DNA of 64,000 nucleotides, taken from positions 1,426,001 to 1,490,000 of the forward strand of contig CP110631.1 in assembly GCA_026210745.1 (NCBI GenBank), written 5' to 3'. Position 1 is the first letter of the stretch. Every line of letters begins with the position of its first letter. Positions 1-10,930 of this stretch are shown piece after piece. Both the position numbers and the translations under genes were made by a program. Below the pieces are notes generated by a model. The model ran no database searches. It saw only the letters and a list, made by a program, of their open reading frames with translations, and was not told the origin of the DNA. Source of the stretch: Exobasidium rhododendri (taxonomy: Eukaryota > Basidiomycota > Exobasidiomycetes > Exobasidiales > Exobasidiaceae).

Positions 1-963
1 GTGAAACTAAAGGAATCGTCTTTCCACGAAAGGCTAAGGATTCTCATGCTCGGCGCGCAAATGAAGCAATCGAAGCAAGCCAACAGAAGTCGATTCGTGT
101 TGGAATTGGTGGAGTGTTATACCACATTGAGTGGCGCTGACAAGGGTAGTCATTTTGATCACGCTCATCTTTGGACAATGGTATCGTTGCTAGAATGGCT
201 TTTCTGGCTTCTTGAAACACTAGCAAGGCAAGCATACGTCACCAATGCCACTGCTTTCGTCTCCTCGCCAGATCAAACAGACACAAAGAGCGGTCCGGCA
301 ATGGAGAACGAGGATGGAGCGAATCTCCTCGCACTTGTGACCCACGAATTCCCGAGGAAATTGATGGCACGATGCATTGCCAAGGCGATCAAGTTTCGCA
401 ATTGGCTTCACCGGATCAACGTGTCCAAGGACTATGTCAAGGGTATGATGAGGAACGTGCAATTTCGAGACGCACTCCAAACTCTTACTGACACACAACA
501 GCGTCCGGAAGGTGTACTTTGGAGTTTGGCTGATAATCTACGACTTGCTGAAATGAGGGTGAATGAGGTCTTCATCAAGAGTGCCGTGGATCTCAGTCAA
601 ATTGGGCGACTGTTTAAAACGTACAAGGGCGGCGAAGGCGAAGAAGGCGGTCAAGAAGAGAAGCCAAAGACAGGTGATAGGTGGTGGGCAGTCCTAGAGT
701 CAGATGACGGAGTTCGTAGTGGAAAGATGGCAAAGGCTTTCGTCGAGGGGCAATGCATTACGATGGCTCTCTCTCTTTTCAATTCTCCTGCCCAAAAGAG
801 CAAAGAAGGAGGGGAATCAAGGGACGTCTTCACCAAAGCGAGACTCAATCGGGAGGCCAAGTGCGTCACATGTCTCTCGTGTCAAGGTCAGACACAGCTA
901 CCTCTTCGTCATGAACACAGGTGTGTTTGTGGGTCAAGTGCATGGTGGAGCATTGGCAATTAA
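1..963 (+). CDS. Mediator complex subunit 16-like protein, C-terminal part (5' end outside window)
   Basis: The reading frame is already open at base 1 and ends with TAA at 961-963, so only about 320 C-terminal residues are present and the first codon (GTG) is not a start. The fragment has a hydrophobic helical stretch (LLEWLFWLLETLARQAY, about residues 63-79). It ends in a small cysteine-rich module (CVTCLSCQG ... HRCVCGSSAWW). This pairing of a late helical region with a terminal Cys-rich tail is what I recall of Med16/Sin4, a tail-module subunit of the transcriptional Mediator. The family call rests on these local resemblances only. It is convergent with the next gene, whose stop lies 156 bp away. 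Confidence 0.6.
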   Translation: MKLKESSFHERLRILMLGAQMKQSKQANRSRFVLELVECYTTLSGADKGSHFDHAHLWTMVSLLEWLFWLLETLARQAYVTNATAFVSSPDQTDTKSGPAMENEDGANLLALVTHEFPRKLMARCIAKAIKFRNWLHRINVSKDYVKGMMRNVQFRDALQTLTDTQQRPEGVLWSLADNLRLAEMRVNEVFIKSAVDLSQIGRLFKTYKGGEGEEGGQEEKPKTGDRWWAVLESDDGVRSGKMAKAFVEGQCITMALSLFNSPAQKSKEGGESRDVFTKARLNREAKCVTCLSCQGQTQLPLRHEHRCVCGSSAWWSIGN

Positions 964-1118
964 GGAGACGTTGCGAGGACGAGGGCTTCGAAATTGCATC
1001 ATCATCTGGCAGAGTGACACCATTGTAATTGTAATTGTACTTAATATCTTCCTCACATCATCGCCATCACCATCATCGTCTTGCCTACTATTTCAAATCT
1101 TATTCTTTCACGAAGACG

Positions 1119-1925
1119 CTAGTCAAACTTGGTGCTGGGCGTTTCTCCTTTTGCTGCGGCCAACTCGTCGGCCAGTCTCTGGTACTCTACTTGCTGTTGT
1201 TCCATTTGCTTTTTCATAGCAGCTGTGCAAAAATTCAGAATCGATTTAAGCACCTTCTTCCGATGTATGCACTATAAAAGAGCAGTTTTACTCACCAACA
1301 TCTGAGCTACCTTGTGTGGATGTCACTGCACCCTTCTTGATTTGCTCGAGCTGGGTTTGAGTATCGATGAGTTCACTGACTAGAGAGTATGTTCGAGAGA
1401 GCAACAACGAGCAGAAAAGAGTGAAGCCACAAAGATAACAATTACGTCTGCAGGAAAGGAAAGAGACATGGTAAGAACAGGCACCTCGCTGCGAATGCTG
1501 CATGCATAGACTCTAGCCCGCAACTTACTGTGCGAAGGCTAATTTGAGCAGCAGATCGTTGTGCGCATTGTCCCTGACTCCCAATTGATCCTTGGCAGCC
1601 ATGCGATCATTCATGACGCGGAAAAGACGTTGAGCGGCATCGACAAGTAAGATGGAGACAAAGATGATGGAAATCTTGACACCGTAGAGAATCTTTCCAA
1701 CGATGGGGCTCGTTCCAAAGAATTTGAAGAGCGATCGTCTCCAGGTGAAGGGAAGGGGGACGATTCTGACATTGCCCCGAGTAGAAAAGCGAACAGTCAG
1801 TGAATCCGAGACTGGGACAAGATAGCGCTCCCTAAACCCCTCTGCTTCTTCATCACTCACAAGCCTAAGAGCACCAAAGCCTCAACGGTGAGGAGCATAA
1901 AGGTGAGAGTGTAATGGACAGTCAT
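1119..1925 (-). CDS. BAP31/Yet-family ER transmembrane protein
   Basis: Four exons (1861-1925, 1529-1765, 1296-1447, 1119-1222) give a continuous 185-residue protein. The N-terminus MTVHYTLTFMLLTVEALVLL is the first membrane helix. It is followed by the family signature VPLPFTWRRSLFKFF, a second helix (GVKISIIFVSILLVDAAQRLFRV), the FAQRNCYLCGFTLF third helix and a C-terminal coiled coil (MKKQMEQQQVEYQRLADELA). BAP31 and yeast Yet1/Yet3 are ER membrane proteins that assist sorting and export of membrane cargo. I see no C-terminal KKxx retrieval signal; the protein ends in KFD. Splicing at all three introns keeps frame and restores family motifs, so the model is firm. Confidence 0.93.
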
Positions 1926-2396
1926 TGTGAGAAATGATCGTATGGGGAGCTGTAGTGATGCTTGCTGGGCTCTCTAAAGGGGGGTGGGGTGTTAGTCGTC
2001 GAGAAGAAAGTCAGAGCACTGGTACACTTTAAGGACACTGGTCGTTTCCAGCACACGCGCAGCACAGCATGGGCGACGCAGGGCCCGGCGCGTCTTCCAT
2101 GGCCTCTAATCCTATATACACTAGGCGTCGAGCGTCAAGTGATGTCATGAGGCGTTGGAGTCGCACGAGCCATGTCATGTTCGTTCCCTCGGACTGCTTC
2201 ACTGTGTCTTTTACTTCTGCTTTTTCCTGGAAGAGAAAATGCTGCCCCTTCCCTCTCTTTCCTCTCCATCCACTCTTCCACTTTCCTCAATCAAGCCAGA
2301 ATGTATTCACTTGAGGATGACAGGTAATGTTACACTGTAGAAGCCGGTCTCAGCATATAAATCGGCCCACAAAGAGTATGATGCTCACTCGAGGGG
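1926..2396. other. Intergenic region upstream of the BAP31-like gene
   Basis: This holds the presumed promoter of the BAP31-like gene and the 3' flank of the orphan at 2397. A TATATA-like stretch lies near 2112-2119, roughly 190 bp from the BAP31 start. I see no coding signal or RNA gene. Confidence 0.4.
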
Positions 2397-3119
2397 TCAA
2401 AGACAAAAATGACGGTATATTGACACTAGATGCTCGGCTATAGGAAAAGCGAGCCCCTGCTCCCAACTGAGATGACCGTAGAAGACTTGATCGTACGCTT
2501 CTTCGTATCTGTCGATTCCATCGATCCCATCTGTATCTAGCTTACGGGCCATCGACATTGTGTGGTAGGAGACGAGCATCTGGACGGACACGATGCGTAG
2601 TAGGTCTAATGCCCACGTCTGCACGGTGTCCCGGTAAGGCAATCCATCAGCCGACCCTTCGCCCGCCTTGTACGTAAATGTCATTGTGCGAAATGTCAAG
2701 TATTGGCACATTGATTCGCGCATTGCTTGCACGTCTGTGAAGTCGAGAGGATTCTCTGAAGATCGTTCGAGATCAATGCACACGAATTTCGAGAAGTCAT
2801 GCTTGAGTTTGATGAGCTCTGGAGAGAGGGACGTTGCCAGCACATAGGTGTCTTCAAAGGCAAGTGCTTCTTCTCGGTCCGTTTCACATGTGAACGATAG
2901 CGAGCCATCGGTAGGTGTCCTCTCTGTCGACCTCTCGCCTTCTACTTCGCATTCACCGGTCGCTGAAGTCAACACCTTCGACGACATGAATGTACAGTGG
3001 AGATCGATAGAGAATGGGAGAAGCTTACCGGGGATGTCCAAGTGTTCGAGATGTGAGACAGAGGGTGTTTGAACTGGAGAGTGATGGCCCGGGGAAGGAA
3101 ATGAGAGGGGTGGTCCCAA
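2397..3119 (-). CDS. Orphan protein, paralogue of the gene at 17996-18835
   Basis: An open frame of up to 240 residues that I do not recognise as a known family. The start is uncertain: the first Met is at 3119, but MSSKVLTSATGE at about 2987 is also plausible and would give 196 residues. A GTAAGC ... TTCAG pair in the N-terminal part could be an intron. The core reads D(F/I)xDVxA ... YLTFRTM, then DGxPxxxxVxxWxxxLLxI, and ends with a hydrophobic segment. The same ordered motifs occur in the protein at 17996-18835. There is no signal peptide or membrane helix. The mixed polar-helical composition suggests a soluble protein. Function unknown. Confidence 0.7.
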   Translation of the reverse strand: MGPPLSFPSPGHHSPVQTPSVSHLEHLDIPGKLLPFSIDLHCTFMSSKVLTSATGECEVEGERSTERTPTDGSLSFTCETDREEALAFEDTYVLATSLSPELIKLKHDFSKFVCIDLERSSENPLDFTDVQAMRESMCQYLTFRTMTFTYKAGEGSADGLPYRDTVQTWALDLLRIVSVQMLVSYHTMSMARKLDTDGIDGIDRYEEAYDQVFYGHLSWEQGLAFPIAEHLVSIYRHFCL

Positions 3120-3645
3120 GAAGGGGTCTCTTCGCGGCGCCGAAAGAGGAACTAGAGCGGCGGACTGCTATACGCCTGCGCCGCCTCAAGGAGCTGCGTG
3201 TTCAACGAGTGTATCGCCTGATGAATACAAAGCTTGTCAGAGGAAGTCATTGACAAAGAGTCATTGTATGTCTGCCCTATCAATCTTGATCACGAGAGCA
3301 GAGGTGTCATTGAAGCCAAGGAGAAGGGAGACTCTCCCTGCTATTCGTAGACCACCTCTTTGCACAGGTGCACAATGCATGACCTCCTTATGGTTCCACG
3401 TACCGTAGGACGTACTCCGATTCGCTCTTCCCATCGGTGTCACTACACGCCGCCCTGCAACACCATTACTCTCGAATATATAAATAAATATTAGCCCCCT
3501 CGATGTGGGTGGTTCAGAGGCCACGCGACCCACACGTCCTATCCTAGAGGCCATTGATGGTGACAAAACCTAAAATAAACGTCGGTACCCGGATACGTAG
3601 CACTTTGGTGATCTTCCAGAATCCCTTGGGATCAGGGCCTTTCTT
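3120..3645. other. Divergent intergenic region between orphan and CWH43
   Basis: Shared upstream region of two divergent genes. An AT-rich stretch near 3475-3494 (ATATATAAATAAATATTA) is the only obvious element and could be a promoter feature of either gene. An open frame at 3261-3566 looks like noise. Confidence 0.4.
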
Positions 3646-6600
3646 ATGCCGTCCGACGTCGGTCATCGACAGCCTGCTCTGGTGACTATCTCTGGTAGCG
3701 TAGTAGCGTACCTGCATACGCTTCTCGGCTTCACTGCCTTTGGAGGCGCCCTCTTCGTCGCCCTTTACCTGCACTACCACAAGGTCGTAAAGAATGGCGT
3801 CGCTACTTGGCCACAAGAATACTGGCCAAGTGTCAGTGCCACAATTGGAGACTGGTACCCGGAACGAAATATATTCCAGATCGGGATAGCGCTCATGTCA
3901 GGACCTCGCTTCCTACTCGTCTTTCTCTCCTCGCTTCTCGTTTCCCTTTCCAAGCCTACCTCCTCACATGCCGCTGTTCTTCTCGTCGTCGGATCAATTC
4001 GCACCGTCATGGCTGGTGGTTTCATTTACATCACTTCGTCGGACGACCACGATGTCCATGATCTCGCCATGGCAGGGTATCTCATCTTGACACCTCCTTG
4101 GATGTACATCACCAGTGGTAGCTTAGCATCCCAGCCAAACAAGGAGACGATCATGTCGACTTCTGCCAAAAATGATCTATCAACAAAGACTCGTCGAATG
4201 AGAAGATTCGCTTCAACCTCGTTCTTTGCAATGATGCCGTTCATGGCCTTCTTCTTCTACAGACACAAGGTAAATTGAGGAGGAGGAGGAAAAGAGTGGG
4301 GTAAAGTGGTGACTCATCATCGTTTTTCCTCTCAAAAGGTTCTCAAAATCCCTGGTGCCTATACGAATTATGCCTTCTTCGAATGGGGTCTTATAATCTT
4401 CGTGAGTAGGACGTCAAGAAAGTCTCACTTACATGCAAGACGATACTAAGGCAGCAGCATCATCATGCAGGACCTCCTCTTCGACTGCGCTTCAGCGTAC
4501 GACCTTTCTCGACTCGAGATTCACATCGTAGAAGCTAGGACACCCTTGAGCAGCTCAGGAAGTAGTCATACTAGCAGCAGCAACAGCATTGAACAGCGGA
4601 CTTCGTTGTTGGGTGGTACATGGATTGAGGGCGGCACTGTGAGAGCTGTTTCGAGTGGTGCCTGGAGCACGATTCCCAGCCAGACTGCCTCAGGCAAGAA
4701 GAGAGCCGGTGAAATGTATGTCGAGAAGCTTCTTCCTTGAGCCTTTGTCCTTGAAATACATAGCACTGACCCCCTCCTCCCGCTTTCCTGTCTTCTTCTT
4801 AATCTTGATCAGATCCCAGAAGAACCGCTACGCTTTGAAAGACCACCACGATGACGTTGAAACTCCACTGCTATCTGACTTGCTTGAATTTGCTGCTGAT
4901 AGCTTTCTTGGTACGTGGCGATGGACATGGTGGTGGTCTCTGGTGGTAAGCTGATGGAGAGCATCCCTCTCTTTCCACTTTGAACAGCCTTTTGCTTCTG
5001 GACAACCTTGACAGCACTTCATCCAGCCATCTTTTTCTTCAGTGTCTACAACATGGGTGTCGGTGGCCATGAAGCACTGCTGCTCATCCAGGTGCTAGCG
5101 TTAGGTGTCACTCTACTCCCACCTGTGCGAAGACTGTTGATGCAGTCAGTAAGCAGCAAATTGATCAGCAGCTCAGCAACGACGTCGGGTCAAGTCGGTC
5201 ATATGAGTATCTGGACAACGCTAGTTTTGCATTTCATGTGCCTTGCTGGATTGAGTGTGTGGTCGGTGGATGACAACCTCGTCCGCTTACTTGCGACCTC
5301 TGCCAGTTGTTCCGGTTTTGCGATTCTTTACACCTTGGAGTGGGGTCGGGCTTGGGAGTGCGACCAGCTGGATCGAAAGGCAAGCAGTTGAGTGACTCGA
5401 GGCGAGTGAAAATCTCAGTGCGCACACCCTGACCCCTCTTGCACCTATGATTCGTCTTTGACCCAGCCTGGATCGTAGGTCTGCTACTGTCAAGTGCTGC
5501 AAAGTACGCCAACCACAGGTGAGTGTGCAAGAAAGCTTTCTGCGCTGCATCGAGAGCTCTCATTTCTCGCTTCTACTCCACAGCAACAACCCAGCGTGGC
5601 CGATCCTCAATCGGACAAACGGTGGTGCTAATATGACGGCCTTTGTCCTGGCAGCCGGCTCGGTGATGGTAAAGCTCTTCGCTCACCAGATAGACAGTGC
5701 AAGGAAGAGGCAATTGACCAGCCTGCGTGTAGAGCACTCAACAGCACACGCTCTCGTGGCATTATCCTCCCTGGGTGCGCTCATCTTCCTCTTGCATGCC
5801 CTCCTGAGTGACTCTGGATCAATGATAGCTTGGACGTGGACCGGCTATCCCATCCGAGGGTGAGTCTCGGCATAAGGTCAAATCAGGGTGAAATGAACGA
5901 GTAGATTCTGACGACGAGGACTCAGTCCTATGGCCATTCCACACGGCGGTCTCGTACTAATCGCCTCCTCAGCCTCCCTCTTCACCTCACTGCATTTTCC
6001 AAATATGTCCAAAATGCCAGTAGTTTGGATGATCGGGGCAGTGTCAATGGCCGTGCTGGTGTATTGTGAGGATTGGACGGGCTTCGCAGGCGTCCTTGGC
6101 CTTGCATTCTTCCTGCCGCCTCTTGCTCGACCGTTGCTAGGCATCACGTTACAGGGTGACCCTTTGAGGATGCTCTTCGGTGCTTGGCTGGTGGCAGATC
6201 TGCTAGCTTTCTTTCAAGTCTTGACTGTCGCCTATGCTTTCATTCCCGGAGGCGGTATCATGCGAGAAAAGACGGGCCTGTGAGTAGCGCAATTTTCGTG
6301 TGAGGTTAGCGAGAACATGCTTGCAAGACTGACTTGGTGTCTTCGCAGGGTAATGACGACGTCGATGCTGCTCCTTTTCGCTGGATTGTACACGTCACAA
6401 TCCAGCAGTAGCAAGAAGCCGAACAAGCGGCTCTCCATGCCACACAATGTGAAGAGGATCGCTGCTCTGCCGCTCCTCCTGGTAACGCTTGTCGCCTTGA
6501 GCGTGCCTTCACTTCGAACCGTCTCCCCCAGCGACATTGTGCCATACCATGCCTCCTCAAGAGTGATCACTGCCGGCATTTGGACAGTACACTTCTCCCT

Positions 6601-7542
6601 TGACCAGAATCTGTGGGACAGCAGTCGTCGAATGGGTGACTTGATCAAAGATATGGAGCTGGACATCGTCGGCTTGCTTGAGACGGATCTACATCGCACT
6701 GTGTTTGGGAACAGAGATCTGACTCAGTACCTCAGCGAGAGCATAGGATTTTATGCTGACATAGGACCAGGACCGGACAAACACACGTGGGGAGCAGTGC
6801 TTCTGTCCAAAGTGAGTGTGTGCTGCCTGTCCTTACCTTTCCGACATGGATAATTCCTGCGACGTTGTTCTCCTTTCCTTTTTTTTCTCACCATCTCTCC
6901 AAATTTCCTCACGCTCTCCCTCTCTCCTCTTGACTCAGTTCCCCATCATCAACTCGACACACCATCTGCTGCCTTCTCCACACGGCGAATTGGCCCCAGC
7001 TATTCATGCAGTCCTTGACATCTACGGCGTCCATACTCACGTCATTGTCAGTCACAACGGCCAAGAGGAGGATCCACTGGATCGTCAGCTACAGACCACT
7101 AAATTAGCTGCATTAGCTCGAGACGCCTACCCTCACCCATTTATATTCTTGGGATACGTTGTGACGAAGCCGCATGCACGTAGACCTAATCCTTATGAGA
7201 TCCTCTTCACCGACGGGAAGCTGTTGGACGTGGATGCGAACGACTACGATCGATGGTGTCAATATATTGGATTCAGAGCGCTGGAGAGAGTAGCCTATGT
7301 CCGAGTCTCCAGGTTCACAGTCACGGACACCGAATTGCAAACGGCAAAGTTCCGCATACCTAGCGTAGATGAAGCACCAATCGATCCAGAACGAGACGTC
7401 TTGCCGAACCGACTAAGTCGTGATCCCCAAGGAGATTGGACCTACCCTACAAAGTTCATCGATCCACCCGCCATGGTGTACAAGTGAGTCGTAGCAAGGG
7501 GTTGATGATGATCAGTGGTGGGGGGGGGGGGGGGGGGGGGGG

Positions 7543-7580
<38 letters not shown>

Positions 7581-7720
7581 GGGGGAGGGGAGGGGGAGGG
7601 GGAGGGGGAGGAGGTGCAATGCATCTAGGACTAGTCGCAGCTGACAGTCGACTTGTCTCTTTCCTCCGCAGCAAACACAAATACAGTCCGCACTACTATC
7701 CGCTGTACTACGGGCCTTGA
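3646..7720 (+). CDS. CWH43: Cwh43-type GPI-anchor lipid remodelling protein (multi-exon)
   Basis: About eleven exons. Clear ones are 3646-4269, 4339-4401, 4471-4715, 4813-4910, a block from 4988, then blocks near 5485-5520, 5585-5860, 5926-6280, 6349-6810, 6939-7482 and a last short exon ending at 7720. The donor near 5390 is unresolved. The N-terminal half is a Frag1/PGAP2-like multi-helix membrane domain. The middle adds more helices, as in PGAP2-interacting proteins. The C-terminal half is an endonuclease/exonuclease/phosphatase-like domain ([49 protein letters not shown]). Yeast Cwh43 installs ceramide on GPI anchors in the ER/Golgi. The protein ends [14 protein letters not shown]. The last intron carries a very long poly-G tract, listed separately. 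Confidence 0.92.
7520..7613 (+). repeat. Poly-G / (GGGGGA)n tract inside the last CWH43 intron
   Basis: Almost uninterrupted guanines: 25 G, one A, 34 G, then G4-5 blocks separated by single A. It lies between the GTGAGT donor at 7483 and the acceptor just before 7672. On the sense strand the tract would readily form stacked G-quadruplexes in DNA or pre-mRNA. The exact length is suspect, because such homopolymers are hard to sequence and assemble. Confidence 0.97.
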
Positions 7721-8000
7721 TGTGATCTTCTAAAGTCTTCCGTAACGGGATGAGCAGCCTTTGCGTTCTCTCATCCGTGTCATTCTCACACTACCATCAC
7801 AATACCTCATGTATATTCGGTGTAGACGTCGAAATGAAGTGTACAGGAAACATAGAGGGTATGTGTATGACTAAGAAAGGGGGGTAAAGATAAAATCACA
7901 TCTCAAGGCCGCAGGGATTGAGGAGTAAAAAGGGGAGGGATCGTTATGAACGTAGACCGTTCCAAGAGGAGGGAAGGGGACATGTTTCATGTATCATATA

Positions 8001-9671
8001 TCATGGCTTGGCGGGCACCTCTCCTCCTCCTCCTCCTCCTCCTCCTACGATGACGAGGTCGTCAGACTTGCATTCTTCGATCTTGAGCTCTGCCATCTTG
8101 GCATCGTCGATCGTTGCTTCTTCTCCTTTCATCTTGCCTGCCTCGGTCACGTTCGTTCGTGGGTCACCAGTCTTGGCTTGGTCCGTCTTGGCTTGTTCCG
8201 TCTTGGTGATTTGCTTCTTCACCTTTGTCGCCTCGGCATCTTTGACCTTTACCTCACCTTTCTTAGGAACTTTTTCCTTGGCAATCACCTTTTTCTTTGC
8301 CTCTTCGATGGCACTGGCCTTCAACTCTTTCGCTTTGTGCTCGAGGTGATCTAACAAGCACTTCACAGAAGCAACGATCTGCTTGTCCTCCTTCTTGAGG
8401 GCTTCAGCAGCCATGGCTTGCCGATAGCACGAAAGCGTCTGCTCCACCGCAGCAAAATGCCAGTCTCGGACCTTACTGACAAGCATATCAATCACCTCGT
8501 CATAGCTTGTGATCTGATCCGTGTCGAACAACCATTGATCCTTGCCCACCTCTGCATCGAACATGCCCGTCACAAAGTGTCGACATAGCCCTACGACAGT
8601 AGGAGCTTCCAAAGCGTAGTGACAGTCGAATCGATCAGGGCGGTCGTAGTGAACGTCGTCCAACTTGGTTGCATCACTAGTCACGGCGATGAAGAGGACG
8701 CCATTGTTCAACTTACATGCATCCACGTACTCAAAGAAGAGGGCCTTTTGACTACCTTGCAACAATTCAATCCTCTCCATGAGCAAGATGCATGGAGCAA
8801 AGAAGCGGGCACGGCGGAAGATGTTCTTACAAACGGAAGGGAAAGACTCTGACAACATTGCCTTGGTGAAACGCACTCGGAGAATGTAGACAGACTTGTC
8901 CACCAGTGCGAGCAGGAGATTCTTGGCAAAGGTTGTCTCGTTTGTCGATCCTGGCATCACGAGTATGAGACCTCGTTTCCAAGCAACATTGAGCTCCTTG
9001 TAGAGCTCCTCGTTTGCAAAAAAGGCTCCTATGTCATCTTTGAGCTTGCTTAGAACGCCGCCCTGGTCGAGGTCGAGGACGTTCTCCTCCGCTGCTACAG
9101 AGTTTATCGAATTTTGCGGGGTGTCGACTCTTGCGCAAGTAAGTTCGCAGTCTAGGCAATCATCTCTGTACATGTACGAGCCATACTTTTTGCTTTGTAG
9201 ATTGTACTTTCGTGCCTCGCCCAGCAAGTGCTTTCCCGCATCGAGGCTGTCGTCCTTCCAGACGAGGATGCACATGGTCGAAGCACTGTACGAACCCTGC
9301 TGGATCTCAATAATGTAAACAAGGAACTCCTTTCCTTGGAACACAACATGATGCACGCCGTTCTGCAGAACTATAGAAGCAATCTCTTGCACCTTTCTGT
9401 GGCTTTCGATTTCCTTGTCAAATATGGCACAAGCGTATTGCTGCTTCACCAAGTCTGAGCCAAGCAATTGGGTCTCGGTCATCTTGAGCTTCGAGATGAG
9501 GTAGTCTCTTAGGGTGCTGTAATTTAGATAGGCCAGCATTTGATGACCGGGATGTTTGGCTCGAACGGCATGCCAGTGGACGTTGCGCGGGTTCAAAGAA
9601 GCAATGGAAGGCTGGCAAAAGTAAGATTGGTCGAGAAAGGCTGGCTCTTTGGCGAAAGAAGACGCGGGCAT
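8001..9671 (-). CDS. AAA+ family protein with degenerate ATPase motifs (probable pseudo-ATPase)
   Basis: A single open frame, convergent with CWH43. I start it at the Met at 9671 (556 residues) because the residues upstream (from 9881) are low-complexity and Pro-rich. After a variable N-terminal domain, an AAA module runs from about residue 230 to 390. It aligns with the fungal WKRGLIL-GPPGNGKT type, but reads WKRGLILVMPGSTNETT at Walker A (no Lys), CILLMERIE at Walker B (acidic pair lost) and AVTSDATKLDD at sensor 1 (no Asn). The arginine-finger region DRPDRFD is kept. The C-terminal 130 residues are Lys/Glu/Ala-rich and probably helical, ending in a run of eight Gly. The likely role is non-catalytic binding or scaffolding. 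This is inference. Confidence 0.75.
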   Translation of the reverse strand: MPASSFAKEPAFLDQSYFCQPSIASLNPRNVHWHAVRAKHPGHQMLAYLNYSTLRDYLISKLKMTETQLLGSDLVKQQYACAIFDKEIESHRKVQEIASIVLQNGVHHVVFQGKEFLVYIIEIQQGSYSASTMCILVWKDDSLDAGKHLLGEARKYNLQSKKYGSYMYRDDCLDCELTCARVDTPQNSINSVAAEENVLDLDQGGVLSKLKDDIGAFFANEELYKELNVAWKRGLILVMPGSTNETTFAKNLLLALVDKSVYILRVRFTKAMLSESFPSVCKNIFRRARFFAPCILLMERIELLQGSQKALFFEYVDACKLNNGVLFIAVTSDATKLDDVHYDRPDRFDCHYALEAPTVVGLCRHFVTGMFDAEVGKDQWLFDTDQITSYDEVIDMLVSKVRDWHFAAVEQTLSCYRQAMAAEALKKEDKQIVASVKCLLDHLEHKAKELKASAIEEAKKKVIAKEKVPKKGEVKVKDAEATKVKKQITKTEQAKTDQAKTGDPRTNVTEAGKMKGEEATIDDAKMAELKIEECKSDDLVIVGGGGGGGGEVPAKP

Positions 9672-9881
9672 CGCTATGGGGGTTAATTCTGGCAGCGGGA
9701 TTGGATCAAGGTAAAGGAAAGGGGCAAGGAAAGCGGAGAGCACTTTCTGTGGGGGTGGGAAGAGATGAGTGGGAAGGGAAAGAGGTCGTAATATGCTGCG
9801 TCGTATCGGCCTCGTTTTATGTGCGTGAACCTGTGAGGTGCCCCTCCCCGGCATAACTTGCACAGAAACATCCTCAGACAC

Positions 9882-10930
9882 GGTCTGCTCATTTGTGCAT
9901 CGAGTTCGTTCATAAAGCCTCGCTACTCCGTGAGCAACGTTGTGTACTCATGATTCGTCGAGACTTGTAAGGTGGCGCCGTGAGCATTTCCTGCTCTCCT
10001 CCCTCGTCATTTCGTCTTTCCGTCTTTCTATAGTCTCGGTCTTTCTTCTGTAGCACTCACAAAGGGTGTGGGGCTGCCGAGACGGTCCGACAGAGTTGAG
10101 TCCCGATCGCACTTCGCAATCTCAACGAGTGGTCGTCGTGATTCCTTGGGTTGATGACTTGCTCGAGTTAACAACGCTCTCATCCAGCTCGCCATGACTC
10201 ATTGTGCTTGCATGGACCGGCACACCAGAGCAACTCTCGTCCACTCTCCTCTAACCCTTCCTGCTCTATCCAGGTCAGATTAGAGTGGAATGACTAATCT
10301 TGTTGCGGCAGCATAGATATGATTCATAGGCCGCATTGTCCGGACTACTCATGACAACAAGAGCGGGCGCCTTCGGTCGCTCTCAGAAAAGACACATGCG
10401 ACAACCTTCACTCTCTTTGACTGATAGCGCTGCCCTCGTTGGCTGGTGTACGTGTCCGCGCAGGGACTTGAGAGATTTGACCGTGGCAAAGTATCGCGTC
10501 TAAAATTCAAATCTGTCATTCTTCATCAAATACATCTCACAAACGGGATTTTGTATTAGCCGGCGATATCCTAAGATCGCACTGATACACGAGAAGCCTC
10601 TTGCCACAGAGAAAGAGTGTCCAGCACATTACAATTGCGACAGAAGAGGAACACGGCCCTTAATAATCCGACGCCAGGCCTTAAGACCTACAGTACTGTG
10701 CCGGCGCACCAATAGCTTCCCCCCGTCTACGTAGCGCGACTGAAATCGGGGGAGAAGACTCGATCACGACGGGGGAACCGAGCCCGGCCATCGGAAAGAG
10801 ACCGAGAGCTCGCTCACCCCTCCTCCTTTTTCTGAATTTCAATAATTCTTTCCACCTTTCGTCGACCTACGGCTTCTTACCCTTTCCTTCCGGTCGTGTG
10901 GACCCTGTTCCGTCGGATCCGGCAGCAGTC
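9882..10930. other. Long divergent intergenic region
   Basis: About 1 kb between the AAA-like gene and the tannase gene. It is pyrimidine-rich close to the tannase start (10805-10890), as expected for a fungal promoter/leader. I found no convincing open frame, tRNA or repeat. Confidence 0.4.

Noticed and set aside
3261-3566. A 101-codon frame on the minus strand between orphan and CWH43
   Set aside because: No recognisable composition or motif; it overlaps the shared upstream region and an AT-rich element.
7436-7720. Gly-rich or Pro-rich open frames over the poly-G tract
   Set aside because: They exist only because the homopolymer has no stops. The region is an intron of CWH43.
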